From Pseudomonas nitroreducens (GTDB lineage: Bacteria > Pseudomonadota > Gammaproteobacteria > Pseudomonadales > Pseudomonadaceae): DNA of 64,000 bases. The stretch spans positions 124,001 through 188,000 of the forward strand of contig NZ_JALJXP010000006.1 in assembly GCF_024170165.1 (NCBI RefSeq). The letters run 5' to 3'. The notes under the pieces were generated by a model. That model saw only the letters and a program-made list of their open reading frames with translations. It ran no database searches and was not told the DNA's origin. Positions 9,156-17,915 of this stretch are shown here, one piece after another (position 1 is the first letter of the stretch; every line of letters begins with the position of its first letter). Position numbers and translations under genes: made by a program.

Positions 9156-10532
9156 ATGCATTACCGCACACTCAAACGCTCGAGCCTGGCCGTGGCTATC
9201 GCTACCGTCGGTCTGGCCCAATCGGCCGTCGCCGATGGTTTCATCGAAGACAGCAAGGCCAGCCTCGGCCTGCGCAACTTCTACATCAATCAGGACAACC
9301 GCAACGGCTCCGCCGCGCCGAGCAAGCAGGAAGAGTGGGGGCAGGGCTTCATGCTCAACTATGCCTCCGGCTTTACCCAGGGGACGGTGGGGCTCGGTGT
9401 GGATGCGCTGGGCCTGCTGGGCGTCAAGCTCGATAGCGGCAAGGGCAAGCATTACAACCCGGACAGCAGCAACCTGGGCGGCATCGCGTTTCCCACCGAC
9501 AGCCACGGCCGCGCGGTGGACGACTTCGCCAGCCTGGGGTTGACCGGCAAGGCCAAGGTCTCGGAGACCGAACTGCGCTACGGCACGCTGCAGCCCAAGC
9601 TGCCGGTGGTGACCTACAACGATGGTCGCCTGCTGCCGCAGACCTTCAGCGGTGGGCAGGTCACGTCCAACGAGTTCAAGGACCTGACCTTCGTCGTCGG
9701 CCAGCTGGAGCACATGAAGGGGCGTAACTCGAGCAACTCCGACCAGGGCCTGTCGATTGCCGGGGCCAACGCCGGCGGCAAGTCGCAGTACGCCCAGTAC
9801 ACCAACAAGTTCTACTACGGCGGCGCCGACTACCGGATCAACGAGGACACCACGCTCCAGTACTACTACGGCAATCTGAAGGACTTCTACAAGCAGCACT
9901 TCCTCGGTCTGCAGCATAACTGGGACTTGGGTGTGGGCACATTGAAGAGCGACCTGCGCTACTTCCACAGCAGCAGTGACGGCCAGAACGGCAGCCATGA
10001 TCCGTTCTATGCCACCACCGGTTACTACGGCAACGGCGTGACCCGCGGCGAGGTGGACAACCGGGCGTTCAGCGGCCTGTTCACCTATAGCCTGCAGGGC
10101 CACAGCTTTGGCATCGGCCACCAGAGCCTCAGCGGCGACAGCGACTTCCCGTTCATCAACGACGGCGATGGTGCTTCGTCCTACCTGATCACCGACGTGC
10201 AGATCGGCAAGTTCCAGCACGCCGGCGAGCGGACCTGGCTGGCACGCTACGGCTATGACTTCGCCGCACTGGGCGTGCCGGGCCTGAACTTCCAGACGGT
10301 CTACCTGCGTGGCGACAACATCGACACCGCCTACGGCAAGCAGACCGAGTGGGAGCGCGATATCAGCCTGGGCTACACCATCCAGGACGGCGCGCTGAAG
10401 AACCTGGGCTTTGCCTGGAAGAACGCGTCGCTGCGCAGTGGCTTGCCGGCAGCCAGCACGCCGGGCTCCGCCAGCCAGCGCGACCAGGACGAGAACCGCC
10501 TGATCGTCAGCTACAGCGTGCCCTTGCTGTAA
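9156..10532 (+). CDS. oprE: OprD-family porin at the oprE position, copy 2
   Basis: A 458-residue beta-barrel porin with signal peptide MHYRTLKRSSLAVAIATVGLAQSAVA and mature start DGFIEDSKASLGLRNFYIN. All OprD-family hallmarks seen in copy 1 are kept, including the C-terminal DENRLIVSYSVPLL. An ATG at 9138 is also in frame, but GGGGAA lies at the right distance only before 9156, and that choice gives a normal signal peptide. In P. aeruginosa the OprD-family gene next to aguA is oprE, described as anaerobically induced; the symbol rests on that position. The transcript ends at a REP doublet and a terminator shared with aguA. Transport substrate is unknown from sequence. Confidence 0.88.
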   Translation: MHYRTLKRSSLAVAIATVGLAQSAVADGFIEDSKASLGLRNFYINQDNRNGSAAPSKQEEWGQGFMLNYASGFTQGTVGLGVDALGLLGVKLDSGKGKHYNPDSSNLGGIAFPTDSHGRAVDDFASLGLTGKAKVSETELRYGTLQPKLPVVTYNDGRLLPQTFSGGQVTSNEFKDLTFVVGQLEHMKGRNSSNSDQGLSIAGANAGGKSQYAQYTNKFYYGGADYRINEDTTLQYYYGNLKDFYKQHFLGLQHNWDLGVGTLKSDLRYFHSSSDGQNGSHDPFYATTGYYGNGVTRGEVDNRAFSGLFTYSLQGHSFGIGHQSLSGDSDFPFINDGDGASSYLITDVQIGKFQHAGERTWLARYGYDFAALGVPGLNFQTVYLRGDNIDTAYGKQTEWERDISLGYTIQDGALKNLGFAWKNASLRSGLPAASTPGSASQRDQDENRLIVSYSVPLL

Positions 10533-10544
10533 CGCTGCCACTTC

Positions 10545-10650
10545 TGCAGGAGCGGGCCATGCCCGCGATCCGTGAGCAGGGCTCACGGCGTTCGGGCATC
10601 CGGGGGCGCGGACTTTGTCCGCGGTCACGGGCGTGGCCTGTTCCTACAGG
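10545..10650. repeat. REP doublet (REPIN-like)
   Basis: Two inverted REP-type units: TGCAGGAGCGGGCCATGCCC starting at 10545, and its diverged mirror image ending CCTGTTCCTACAGG at 10650. Such paired units are common mobile extragenic repeats in Pseudomonas. Confidence 0.75.
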
Positions 10651-10662
10651 TTTCGGGTAATG

Positions 10663-10700
10663 AAAAAGGCCGTCGCTCCGCTGGGAGCGACGGCCTTTTT
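10663..10700. terminator. Bidirectional terminator between oprE and aguA
   Basis: Long perfect hairpin: AAAAAGGCCGTCGCTCC (10663-10679) pairs with GGAGCGACGGCCTTTTT (10684-10700). It has an A-run on one side and a T-run on the other, so it serves both convergent genes. Confidence 0.92.
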
Positions 10701-10712
10701 GTCTTCAGCGGA

Positions 10713-11822
10713 TCAGCGCTTCTGCGGCGCCGGCTGCTGCTGGGTGATGCAGTGGATGTTGCCGCCGCCCAGGAGGATCTCGCGCCCCGGGACCATGACG
10801 ATCTCATGCTCGGGGAAGATGCGCTTGAGGGTCGCTTCGGCCTCGGCGTCCGCCGGGTCATCGAAGCGCGGGGCGATGATGCCGCCGTTGACGATCAGGA
10901 AGTTGACGTAGGAGCCGGCCAGGCGGATCGACGGATCGCGCGGCTGGGTGCCGATCACCAGGTCGATGCCCTCGCACTCGGCTTCGGTCGCGTGGATCGG
11001 GCCGGGGATGATGATCTTGTGCACGGTCAGCTGGCGACCCTTGGCGTCGCGGGCGGTTTCCAGCACGCGCATGGCGGCCTGGCAGCGCTCGTAGTTCGGG
11101 TCGTTCTGATCGTCGGTCCAGGCCAGCAGCACTTCGCCCGGGCGCACGTAGCAGCAGAAGTTGTCGACGTGGCCGTCGGTCTCATCGTTGAACAGGCCGT
11201 CCGGCAGCCAGATCACGGTATCGATGGCCAGGTGCTCGCGCAGCACGGCCTCGATTTCTTCGCGGCTCATGTGCGGGTTGCGGTTGTGGTTGAGCAGGCA
11301 TTCCTCGGTGGTGATCAGGGTGCCTTCGCCGTCCACGTGGATGGAGCCGCCTTCGAGCACGAAGCCTTCGGTGCGGTAGCCGTCGGTGCGCTCGATGCCG
11401 AGGATCTTGCTCGCCACCTGGTCGTCGCGCTGCCACGGGAAGTACAGGCCGCCTTCCAGGCCGCCCCAGGCGTTGAAGGTCCAGTCCACGCCGCGCACGT
11501 CGCCCTTGTCGTTGATCACGAAGGTCGGGCCGGTGTCACGCACCCAGGCGTCGTCGTTGCTGATTTCCACCACGCGGATGTTGGCCGCGTCCGCCAGCTG
11601 GGCGCGGGCGTTCTCATACTGGCCGGCGGAAACGCCGATGGTCACCGGCTCGAAGCGGGCAATGGCGCGGGCCACGGCGCTGAAGGCAGCCTGCGCGGGC
11701 TTGCCGCCCAGGCGCCAGTTGTCCGGACGCTCGGGCCAGACCATCCAGGTCTGGGTCTGGGGTTCCCATTCCGCCGGCATGCGGAAGCCATCGGCGCGGG
11801 GAGTGCTGGTCAGCGTGGTCAT
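10713..11822 (-). CDS. aguA: Agmatine deiminase
   Basis: A 369-residue cytosolic hydrolase converting agmatine to N-carbamoylputrescine and ammonia. It belongs to the guanidino-modifying superfamily: [13 protein letters not shown] (substrate Asp), GHVDNFC (catalytic His region) and the nucleophile Cys in [12 protein letters not shown], at residue 358, 12th from the C-terminus. The start at [16 protein letters not shown] (codon at 11822) is preceded by AAGGA and matches the family; a 25-residue upstream extension is arginine/histidine-rich and unused. In P. aeruginosa aguA is paired with aguB (N-carbamoylputrescine amidohydrolase). Here no aguB lies upstream or anywhere in the window, so the second step must be encoded elsewhere. 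The next gene upstream is a TetR regulator. Confidence 0.95.
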   Translation of the reverse strand: MTTLTSTPRADGFRMPAEWEPQTQTWMVWPERPDNWRLGGKPAQAAFSAVARAIARFEPVTIGVSAGQYENARAQLADAANIRVVEISNDDAWVRDTGPTFVINDKGDVRGVDWTFNAWGGLEGGLYFPWQRDDQVASKILGIERTDGYRTEGFVLEGGSIHVDGEGTLITTEECLLNHNRNPHMSREEIEAVLREHLAIDTVIWLPDGLFNDETDGHVDNFCCYVRPGEVLLAWTDDQNDPNYERCQAAMRVLETARDAKGRQLTVHKIIIPGPIHATEAECEGIDLVIGTQPRDPSIRLAGSYVNFLIVNGGIIAPRFDDPADAEAEATLKRIFPEHEIVMVPGREILLGGGNIHCITQQQPAPQKR

Positions 11823-12012
11823 GGGGCGGTCCTTGGTGTGTGCTTCGTGGAGGGGGAGGCGGATAGCCATCGAGGGGTATCGCTGCGCTCCAGCCATCCT
11901 ACGGAGTGGGTTGTGTCATTCGGGAGGTCGTCGCCGTCGAGCGTTGCAGGAGGGCCAGTATAGGTCGCCTGTCTTCTCATCGCGTCGGAGTGCTCCCAGC
12001 TGGGAGAATTTA

Positions 12013-12095
12013 TATCCGATAAAAATCGGTTTATGAAGGGCGGGATTGAAATATTTAGCCCATTCGTCCGGATATTTATCGGATAAAAATCGATT
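12013..12095. promoter_or_regulatory. Twin 19-bp operator-like sites upstream of aguA
   Basis: TATCCGATAAAAATCGGTT (12013-12031) and TATCGGATAAAAATCGATT (12077-12095) match at 17 of 19 positions. Each is partly palindromic (CCGAT-AAAA-ATCGG in the first). They lie 64 bp apart, about six helical turns, in the gap between the TetR gene and aguA. The second overlaps the TetR stop codon. They are good candidates for binding by the TetR protein encoded next door. Confidence 0.6.
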
Positions 12096-12735
12096 AACTG
12101 AGAGGGGCGGGGCGCTTCGGCAGGCAGGGCGGAAGGTACAGCGACAGGTAGGCGTCGATCACCCGCATGCCTTCTTCGGCCAAGCGCCCGGTGATCTGCC
12201 CGTGGCGCTGCACGGAGAGGGCGTAGACGCGGTCGCCCAGCTCGATGGCGAGGCTGAAGACTTCGATGTCCTGCGGCAGCGGCGGCAGTTCGAAGTGGCG
12301 TTCGAACAGCTCGCGCATGGCTCGGCCGAGTTGCACGTCGTGCTGGCTGTCGGCCTGGGTGACTTCGGCGAGGCCGTGGCTGGCGAGGATCAGCTGGCGC
12401 GCGGCGGCGTCCACGGCGTACACCGCCAGGGTGCGCTGCTCGACCAGCCGTGCGAGGTCGCGCCAGTCGCGCAGGGCGGCGTGGTCGACCGGTTGTTCCA
12501 GGCAGGCGCGGAAGGCGGCGTGGACGTCGCTGGTCAGCCCCTGCAGCAGGGCCGGCACGCTGGGAAAGAAGTGGTAGACGGAGGAGGGCGGGATCTCCGC
12601 ACGCTCGGCCACCGCGTAGATCGACAGGCCCGCCGCGCCACTCTCGGCCAGCAGCGCGCGGGCGGCCTCGAGGATCACGGCGATGCGTGCCTGGCTGCTG
12701 GCGCGGGGCTTGCGAGTGGGCGAGGGGGTGGGCAT
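12094..12735 (-). CDS. aguR: TetR-family regulator (AguR position)
   Basis: A 213-residue repressor-type protein. The N-terminal helix-turn-helix spans about residues 20-60 (ILEAARALLAESGAAGLSIY, then VAERAEIPPSSVYHFF). The rest is a helical ligand-binding domain typical of TetR. The start MPTPSPTRKPRASS at 12735 has a perfect GGAGGT; the longer frame upstream is basic shadow sequence. It lies between aguA (downstream, same strand) and a polyamine-binding protein gene (55 nt upstream), the place occupied by aguR in P. aeruginosa. AguR is known there to repress agmatine genes, with agmatine or N-carbamoylputrescine as inducer. The symbol is positional; the ligand here is inferred. Confidence 0.82.
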   Translation of the reverse strand: MPTPSPTRKPRASSQARIAVILEAARALLAESGAAGLSIYAVAERAEIPPSSVYHFFPSVPALLQGLTSDVHAAFRACLEQPVDHAALRDWRDLARLVEQRTLAVYAVDAAARQLILASHGLAEVTQADSQHDVQLGRAMRELFERHFELPPLPQDIEVFSLAIELGDRVYALSVQRHGQITGRLAEEGMRVIDAYLSLYLPPCLPKRPAPLS

Positions 12736-12790
12736 GACGACCTCCGGAGCTGGGCGGCTATTGGACGCCAGCTCCGGGGTGCTCGGCAAG

Positions 12791-13852
12791 TCAGCTGCCG
12801 CCGGCGCGCAGTTTCTCCCAGACTTCGGTGATGACCGGGGCGGTCTTCTCCGGCGCGGTTTCCAGGGCGAACAGGCGACGCTTGGTCTCCTGGTCCGGGT
12901 AGAGGCCCGGCTGGTCACGCAGGGCGGCGTCGAGGAACTGTGCGGAGTCCTTGTTGCCGTTGGGATAGAGGGTAGCGGCGGTGATCTGCGCGGCGACCTT
13001 GGGCTGCATCAGGTAGTCGATGAACTTCAGCGCCAGGTCCGGGTGCTCGGCGGCCGTGGGGATCACCAGGTTGTCGATGAACAGCACCGAGCCTTCCTGC
13101 GGCACCACGAAACGCACCGGCTGGCCGGCGTTGGCCGCGCCCAGGGCATCGCCGACCCAGGCCATGGCGACGCACAGCTTGCCGGCGTTGAGATCCTGGA
13201 TGTAGCGCTCGCTGTCGATGTAGCGCAGGTTCGGGCGCAGCTCGGCCAGCACCTCGCCGGCGCGGCGGATCTGCGACGGGGCGCTGCGGGCGAAGTTGCG
13301 CCCCTGGTAGTTCATCAGCACCGAGAAGGCTTCGTCGGGTGCGTCCAGCAGGCTCATGCCGCAGGCCTTCAGGCGCTGGCTCTGCTGCGGGTCGAACATG
13401 ACGCTCCAGCTTTCGGGCAGCTTGCCGCCGTAGGCCTTCTCCGCTTCGGGTTCGTTGATCGCCAGGCCCACGGCGCCCCACAGGTAGGGCACGGCGTGCT
13501 GGTTGTTGGGGTCGACGGCGGCCAGCTTGCTCAGCAGCTGGGTGTCGAGGTGGCTGCGGTTGGGCAGCTTGCTGAAGTCCAGCGCCTGGATGCGCTTGTC
13601 GCGGATCAGCGCCGGCAGGTCGTTGTGCGAGGGCACCGCGACGTCGAATTTCTCGCCGCTCTCCAGGGCCTTCTTGACCTCTTCGGCGGTGCTGTAGGTC
13701 GTGTACTCGACCCGGATGCCGGTGTCCTTCTCGAAGTCCTTGAGCACTTCGGGGGCGATGTAGTCGTTCCAGTTGTAGACGCGGATGACCTGGTCGGCCC
13801 AGGCGGACAGCGGGCACAACAGCATCAGAATCAAGGCGTACAGGCGTGGCAT
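12791..13852 (-). CDS. Periplasmic polyamine-binding protein (PotD/PotF type), orphan
   Basis: A 353-residue secreted solute-binding protein. The signal peptide MPRLYALILMLLCPLSAWA precedes DQVIRVYNWNDYIAPEVL, the family N-terminus where aromatic and Asp residues contact the polyamine. PYLWGAVGLAINE, the LRYIDSERYIQDL region and VPQEGSVLFIDNLVIP are also conserved. GGGAG precedes the start at 13852. It is shorter and more diverged than SpuD and SpuE. No permease or ATPase gene is attached, so it either feeds SpuFGH or acts in sensing. It lies 55 nt before the TetR gene and may share its transcript, consistent with an agmatine or putrescine link. Confidence 0.9.
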   Translation of the reverse strand: MPRLYALILMLLCPLSAWADQVIRVYNWNDYIAPEVLKDFEKDTGIRVEYTTYSTAEEVKKALESGEKFDVAVPSHNDLPALIRDKRIQALDFSKLPNRSHLDTQLLSKLAAVDPNNQHAVPYLWGAVGLAINEPEAEKAYGGKLPESWSVMFDPQQSQRLKACGMSLLDAPDEAFSVLMNYQGRNFARSAPSQIRRAGEVLAELRPNLRYIDSERYIQDLNAGKLCVAMAWVGDALGAANAGQPVRFVVPQEGSVLFIDNLVIPTAAEHPDLALKFIDYLMQPKVAAQITAATLYPNGNKDSAQFLDAALRDQPGLYPDQETKRRLFALETAPEKTAPVITEVWEKLRAGGS

Positions 13853-14065
13853 TGGCGATCTCCCTGAATGAACCACGTAATCAGCGGATGCGGCATTCAT
13901 TCGCCGCTCGATAGCGCGACAGCAAAGACACGACAGACGCGATGGACGCCCGGGCGGGCGGATGGAGACATCGCGAGCAGGAAGGAACGACGGATGTGGC
14001 TCGCCTCAGCGCCCCTCCTCGCTGTTGCGGTATCGCAGTTCCCCGGGTGTGCCAGAGGCACAAGG

Positions 14066-14091
14066 AAACGCCGGCACGAGGGCCGGCGTTT
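14066..14091 (-). terminator. Probable terminator of spuI
   Basis: AAACGCCGGC (14066-14075) pairs with GCCGGCGTTT (14082-14091), 10 nt after the spuI stop. Read on the minus strand the stem ends in TTT-CC-TT, a short U-tract. Confidence 0.6.
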
Positions 14092-14101
14092 CGTTTACCA
14101 C

Positions 14102-15481
14102 TTATACGGTGTGCAAGTACCAGTTGTACTCGAGGTCGGAGATCGAATATTCGAACTCCTGCATCTCATGCTCCTTGCACGCGACGAAGATGTCGATGTA
14201 CTCGGGGCTGATGTACTTGTTCATCACGTCGCTGTCGTCCAGCTCGCGCAATGCATCGCGCAGGTTGTTCGGCAGGCTCTGTTCCAGCTGTTCGTAGGCG
14301 TTGCCTTCGATCGGCGCGCCCGGCTCGACCTTGTTGGTCAGGCCGTGGTGGACGCCGGCCAGTACTGCCGAGAGCAGCAGGTACGGGTTGGCGTCGGCGC
14401 CGGCGACGCGGTGCTCCAGGCGCACCGCTTCCGGCGCTCCAGTCGGCACACGCAGGGCAACGGTACGGTTGTCCAGGCCCCAGCTCGGTGCGTTCGGCAC
14501 GAAGAACGCCGAACCGAAACGGCGGTACGAGTTGACGTTCGGGCAGAGGAACGCCATCGACGCTGGCAGGGTCTCGAGCACACCGCCGATCGCGTGGCGC
14601 AACGCGGCGTTCTGCTCGGGATCCTCGCTGGTGAAGATATTCTTGCCGTCCTTGTCGAGCAGCGAGACGTGCACGTGCAGACCGTTGCCAGCCTGACCCG
14701 GGTAGGGCTTGGCCATGAAGGTCGAGTCCATCTCGTGGTCGTAGGCGACGTTCTTGATCAGGCGCTTGAGCAGGACGGCGTAGTCGCAGGCCTTCAGGGC
14801 GTCGTCAACGTGGTGCATGTTGACTTCGAACTGGGCCGGGGCGCTTTCCTTGACGATGGCGTCGGCCGGAATGCCCTGGGCGCGGGCGCCGTCGATGATG
14901 TCCTGCAGGCAGTCGGCGTACTCGTCGAGGTCGTCGATGGAGTAGACCTGGACCGATTGCGGACGCTTGCCGGAGATCGGCGAGCGCGGCGGCTGCGGAC
15001 GGCCGTTCACGTTCTCCTGGTCGATCAGGTAGAACTCCAGCTCGAAGGCCGCGACGATGGTCAGGCCGATGTCGGTGAACTTCTGCACTACTTGACGCAG
15101 CACTTCACGCGGGTCGGCGAAGAACGGCGTGCGCTCTTCCATCTCGTGCATGGTCATCAGCAGCTGCGCGGTCGGGCGCTTCTGCCAGGGTTCCATGGAG
15201 AGGGTGTTGGGGATTGGGAAACAGACGCGATCCGCGTCGCCAATGTCCAGGCCGAGGCCGGTGCTTTCTACGGTGGAGCCGGTAATGTCGAGAGCGAAGA
15301 GAGAGGCGGGGAGATTGATGCCCTTCTCATAGACTTTGGGCAGGTTGGTGCGTTCGATGCGCTTGCCGCGGACCACACCATTCATGTCTGCAATAAGGAG
15401 GTCGACGAATTGGACCTCGGGGTGTTCCTTCAGGAACTCACTCGCTTCTTCGAGCGACACGGCACTCTGGGGTACCGACAT
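14102..15481 (-). CDS. spuI: Gamma-glutamylpolyamine synthetase, glutamine-synthetase family
   Basis: A 459-residue ATP-dependent ligase of the GlnA superfamily (PuuA type) that would attach glutamate to putrescine or another polyamine or amine, the entry step of gamma-glutamylation catabolism. Motifs: ELEFYLID (metal-binding Glu), QFEVNMHH, FMAKPYPGQAGNGLHVHVSL and RVPTGAPEAVRLEHRVAGAD (ATP/metal site). Length fits the family. AATAAAGGTG precedes the ATG. It is divergent from spuA across a 278-bp AT-rich control region. A second paralogue, spuB, is in the divergent operon; in P. aeruginosa several such paralogues differ in amine preference, which cannot be read here. Confidence 0.92.
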   Translation of the reverse strand: MSVPQSAVSLEEASEFLKEHPEVQFVDLLIADMNGVVRGKRIERTNLPKVYEKGINLPASLFALDITGSTVESTGLGLDIGDADRVCFPIPNTLSMEPWQKRPTAQLLMTMHEMEERTPFFADPREVLRQVVQKFTDIGLTIVAAFELEFYLIDQENVNGRPQPPRSPISGKRPQSVQVYSIDDLDEYADCLQDIIDGARAQGIPADAIVKESAPAQFEVNMHHVDDALKACDYAVLLKRLIKNVAYDHEMDSTFMAKPYPGQAGNGLHVHVSLLDKDGKNIFTSEDPEQNAALRHAIGGVLETLPASMAFLCPNVNSYRRFGSAFFVPNAPSWGLDNRTVALRVPTGAPEAVRLEHRVAGADANPYLLLSAVLAGVHHGLTNKVEPGAPIEGNAYEQLEQSLPNNLRDALRELDDSDVMNKYISPEYIDIFVACKEHEMQEFEYSISDLEYNWYLHTV

Positions 15482-15676
15482 GATGTAACACCTTTATTGT
15501 TAAAAATTTCAATCATTCGAAAGCTGAGGTGTGAGTCAATCCGAATTGGCAAGGGTTGTCAATGTCGCACCAAAGTGGGGCGCATCGGTCGTGATGGGCC
15601 GTTTTTGGGGCGTTTCGAGCCGCTTTTGATGAGCGGAGAGCCTTGGCCGGCGGGCTGTTCAGTGGGGCGTGTTTGA

Positions 15677-15703
15677 TTTTTTACATGGCTATTGTGTAAA
15701 AAA
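15677..15703. promoter_or_regulatory. Palindrome in the spuI/spuA divergent promoter region
   Basis: TTTTTTACA (15677-15685) and TGTAAAAAA (15695-15703) form a perfect 9-bp inverted repeat with a 9-nt spacer. It sits 57 nt before spuA inside the shared 15482-15759 control region. A site for a regulator of the polyamine genes is the simplest reading. On the minus strand a weak -35-like TTGACT (15539-15534) could serve spuI. Confidence 0.5.
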
Positions 15704-15759
15704 ATGAACAAGGCTAAGCTCGGCCTCAAGCCCATAACACTTACAAACACGGGTGTCCC

Positions 15760-16509
15760 ATGTCTCGCCTGCCGTTAATCGGCGTGTCCGCCTGCCTCAA
15801 GCAGATCGGTTCCAAACCCTACCATGTTGCTGGCGACAAATACCTCAGAGCGCTGATCTCCGGGGCCTCGGGCATTCCTTTGATCATTCCCTCCCTGGGC
15901 GATGCCATCGACCAGGAAGACATGTTGGCCGCGTTCGACGGCCTGCTCTTCACAGGCTCGGCGTCGAACGTCGAACCCCATCATTATAGTGGCTCCGCCA
16001 GCATTGCAGGCACCCCTCATGATCCCGAGCGCGACAGTACGACGCTACCGCTGATCCGCCGCGCCGTCGCGGCCGGGATTCCGGTGCTGGGCATCTGCCG
16101 TGGCTTCCAGGAAATGAATGTCGCCTTCGGCGGTTCGCTGCACCAGAAGGTGCACGAAGTCGAAGGCCTGATGGACCACCGCGAACCCGCCGGTGAGCCG
16201 ATCGAAATCCAATATGGTCTGCGGCACGTCGTCGATGTGCAGCCGGGCGGCGTTTTCGCCGGTATCGGGCTACCCTCGCAGTTCCAGGTCAACTCTATTC
16301 ACGGCCAGGGCGTTGATCGTCTGGCGCCCGGCCTTCGTGTAGAAGCTCTGGCGCCTGACGGGTTGGTTGAAGCCTTCTCCGTCGAAGGTGCGGCCTTTGC
16401 CGTCGGGGTGCAGTGGCATCCGGAATGGCAGGTCGAAACGAACCCCAACTATCTCGCTATCTTCCAGGCATTCGGCAAAGCCTGCGGCAAGAGGGCGGGG
16501 AACCGCTGA
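15760..16509 (+). CDS. spuA: Class I glutamine amidotransferase-like hydrolase (gamma-glutamyl-GABA hydrolase type)
   Basis: A 249-residue PuuD-like hydrolase that would release GABA or a related omega-amino acid and glutamate from the gamma-glutamyl intermediate. The nucleophile is Cys113 in PVLGICRGFQEMN. The His-Glu partners are in VGVQWHPEWQ. The N-terminus MSRLPLIGVSACLKQIG and GLLFTGSASNVEPHHY (substrate loop) are family-typical. It is the first gene of the spuABCDEFGH operon, divergent from spuI. The weak ribosome-binding site is GGGTGT. The gap to spuB (40 nt) has a CCGGC/GCCGG hairpin. Confidence 0.92.
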   Translation: MSRLPLIGVSACLKQIGSKPYHVAGDKYLRALISGASGIPLIIPSLGDAIDQEDMLAAFDGLLFTGSASNVEPHHYSGSASIAGTPHDPERDSTTLPLIRRAVAAGIPVLGICRGFQEMNVAFGGSLHQKVHEVEGLMDHREPAGEPIEIQYGLRHVVDVQPGGVFAGIGLPSQFQVNSIHGQGVDRLAPGLRVEALAPDGLVEAFSVEGAAFAVGVQWHPEWQVETNPNYLAIFQAFGKACGKRAGNR

Positions 16510-16549
16510 GTCCGGCGTTGGGGCCGGGCTCTCAAACCCTGAGGTCTTT

Positions 16550-17908
16550 ATGACTAGCAAGTTAGACCAGCTGAGCGGCTGGTTGAAAGAACGCAAGATC
16601 ACCGAAGTGGAATGCATGATCGCCGACCTGACCGGGATTGCCCGGGGCAAGATCGCGCCGACCGCGAAATTCCTCAACGAGAAGGGCATGCGCCTGCCGG
16701 AGAGTGTTCTCCTGCAGACCGTGACCGGTGATTACGTCGAAGACGACATCTATTACGATCTGCTGGACCCGGCCGACATCGATATGGTCTGCCGCCCGGA
16801 CGAGAATGCCGTGTTCCTCGTCCCCTGGGCCATCGAGCCGACTGCGATGGTCATCCACGACACCTACGACAAGCTGGGCAACCCCATCGAGCTGTCGCCG
16901 CGCAACGTGCTCAAGCGCGTCCTCCAGCTTTACGCCGACAAGGGCTGGAAGCCGATCGTGGCGCCGGAGATGGAGTTCTACCTGACCAAGCGCAGCGACG
17001 ACCCCGACTACCCGCTGCAGGCTCCGATCGGCCGTTCCGGTCGCCAGGAAACCGGTCGCCAGTCCTTCTCCATCGACGCGGCGAACGAATTCGACCCGCT
17101 GTTCGAGGACATGTACGACTGGTGTGAACTGCAGGGCCTGGATCTGGACACCCTGATCCATGAAGAAGGCACCGCGCAGATGGAGATCAACTTCCGTCAC
17201 GGCGATGCCCTGGACCTGGCCGACCAGATCGTGGTGTTCAAGCGCACCATGCGTGAGGCCGCCCTCAAGCACAACGTCGCCGCCACCTTCATGGCCAAGC
17301 CGATGACCGGCGAGCCGGGCAGTGCCATGCACCTGCACCAGAGCATCGTCGACCTCAAGACCGGCAAGAACATCTTCTCCAACGCCGACGGCAGCATGAG
17401 CGAGCTGTTCCTGCACCACATCGGTGGCCTGCAGAAGCTGATCCCCGAGGCGCTGCCGCTGTTCGCCCCGAACGTCAACTCGTTCCGCCGCTTCCTGCCC
17501 GACACCTCGGCGCCGGTGAACGTGGAGTGGGGCGAAGAGAACCGCACCGTGGGCCTGCGCGTGCCGGATTCCACCCCGGACAACCGCCGCGTGGAGAACC
17601 GCCTGGCCGGTGCCGACGCCAACCCGTACCTGGCGCTGGCGGCCAGCCTGCTGTGCGGCTACATCGGCATGGTCGAAGGCCTCAAACCCAGTGCCCAGGT
17701 CAAAGGCCGTGGCTACGAACGGCGTAACCTGCGCCTGCCGCTGACCATCGAAGCCGCCCTGGAATGCATGGAAGGCAGCAAGACCCTGGAGAAATACCTG
17801 GGTGACAAGTTCATTCGGGGCTACGTCGCGGTGAAGCGCGCCGAGCACGAGAACTTCAAGCGAGTAATCAGTTCCTGGGAGCGCGAGTTCCTCCTGCTTT
17901 CTGTCTGA
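16550..17908 (+). CDS. spuB: Gamma-glutamylpolyamine synthetase, second paralogue
   Basis: A 452-residue GlnA-superfamily ligase. The N-terminus MTSKLDQLSGWLKERKITEV, then MIADLTGIARGK, mark the PuuA/SpuB branch. Catalytic motifs: PEMEFYL, QMEINFRHGDALDLAD, FMAKPMTGEPGSAMHLHQS, NSFRRFLPDT and RVENRLAGADANPYLALA. The start at 16550 is 9 nt after GAGG; a longer in-frame extension overlaps spuA and is rejected. In P. aeruginosa SpuB acts on polyamines such as spermidine or putrescine; specificity is inferred from synteny. It is followed by a strong hairpin before spuC. Confidence 0.94.
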   Translation: MTSKLDQLSGWLKERKITEVECMIADLTGIARGKIAPTAKFLNEKGMRLPESVLLQTVTGDYVEDDIYYDLLDPADIDMVCRPDENAVFLVPWAIEPTAMVIHDTYDKLGNPIELSPRNVLKRVLQLYADKGWKPIVAPEMEFYLTKRSDDPDYPLQAPIGRSGRQETGRQSFSIDAANEFDPLFEDMYDWCELQGLDLDTLIHEEGTAQMEINFRHGDALDLADQIVVFKRTMREAALKHNVAATFMAKPMTGEPGSAMHLHQSIVDLKTGKNIFSNADGSMSELFLHHIGGLQKLIPEALPLFAPNVNSFRRFLPDTSAPVNVEWGEENRTVGLRVPDSTPDNRRVENRLAGADANPYLALAASLLCGYIGMVEGLKPSAQVKGRGYERRNLRLPLTIEAALECMEGSKTLEKYLGDKFIRGYVAVKRAEHENFKRVISSWEREFLLLSV

Positions 17909-17915
17909 TCGGCGT

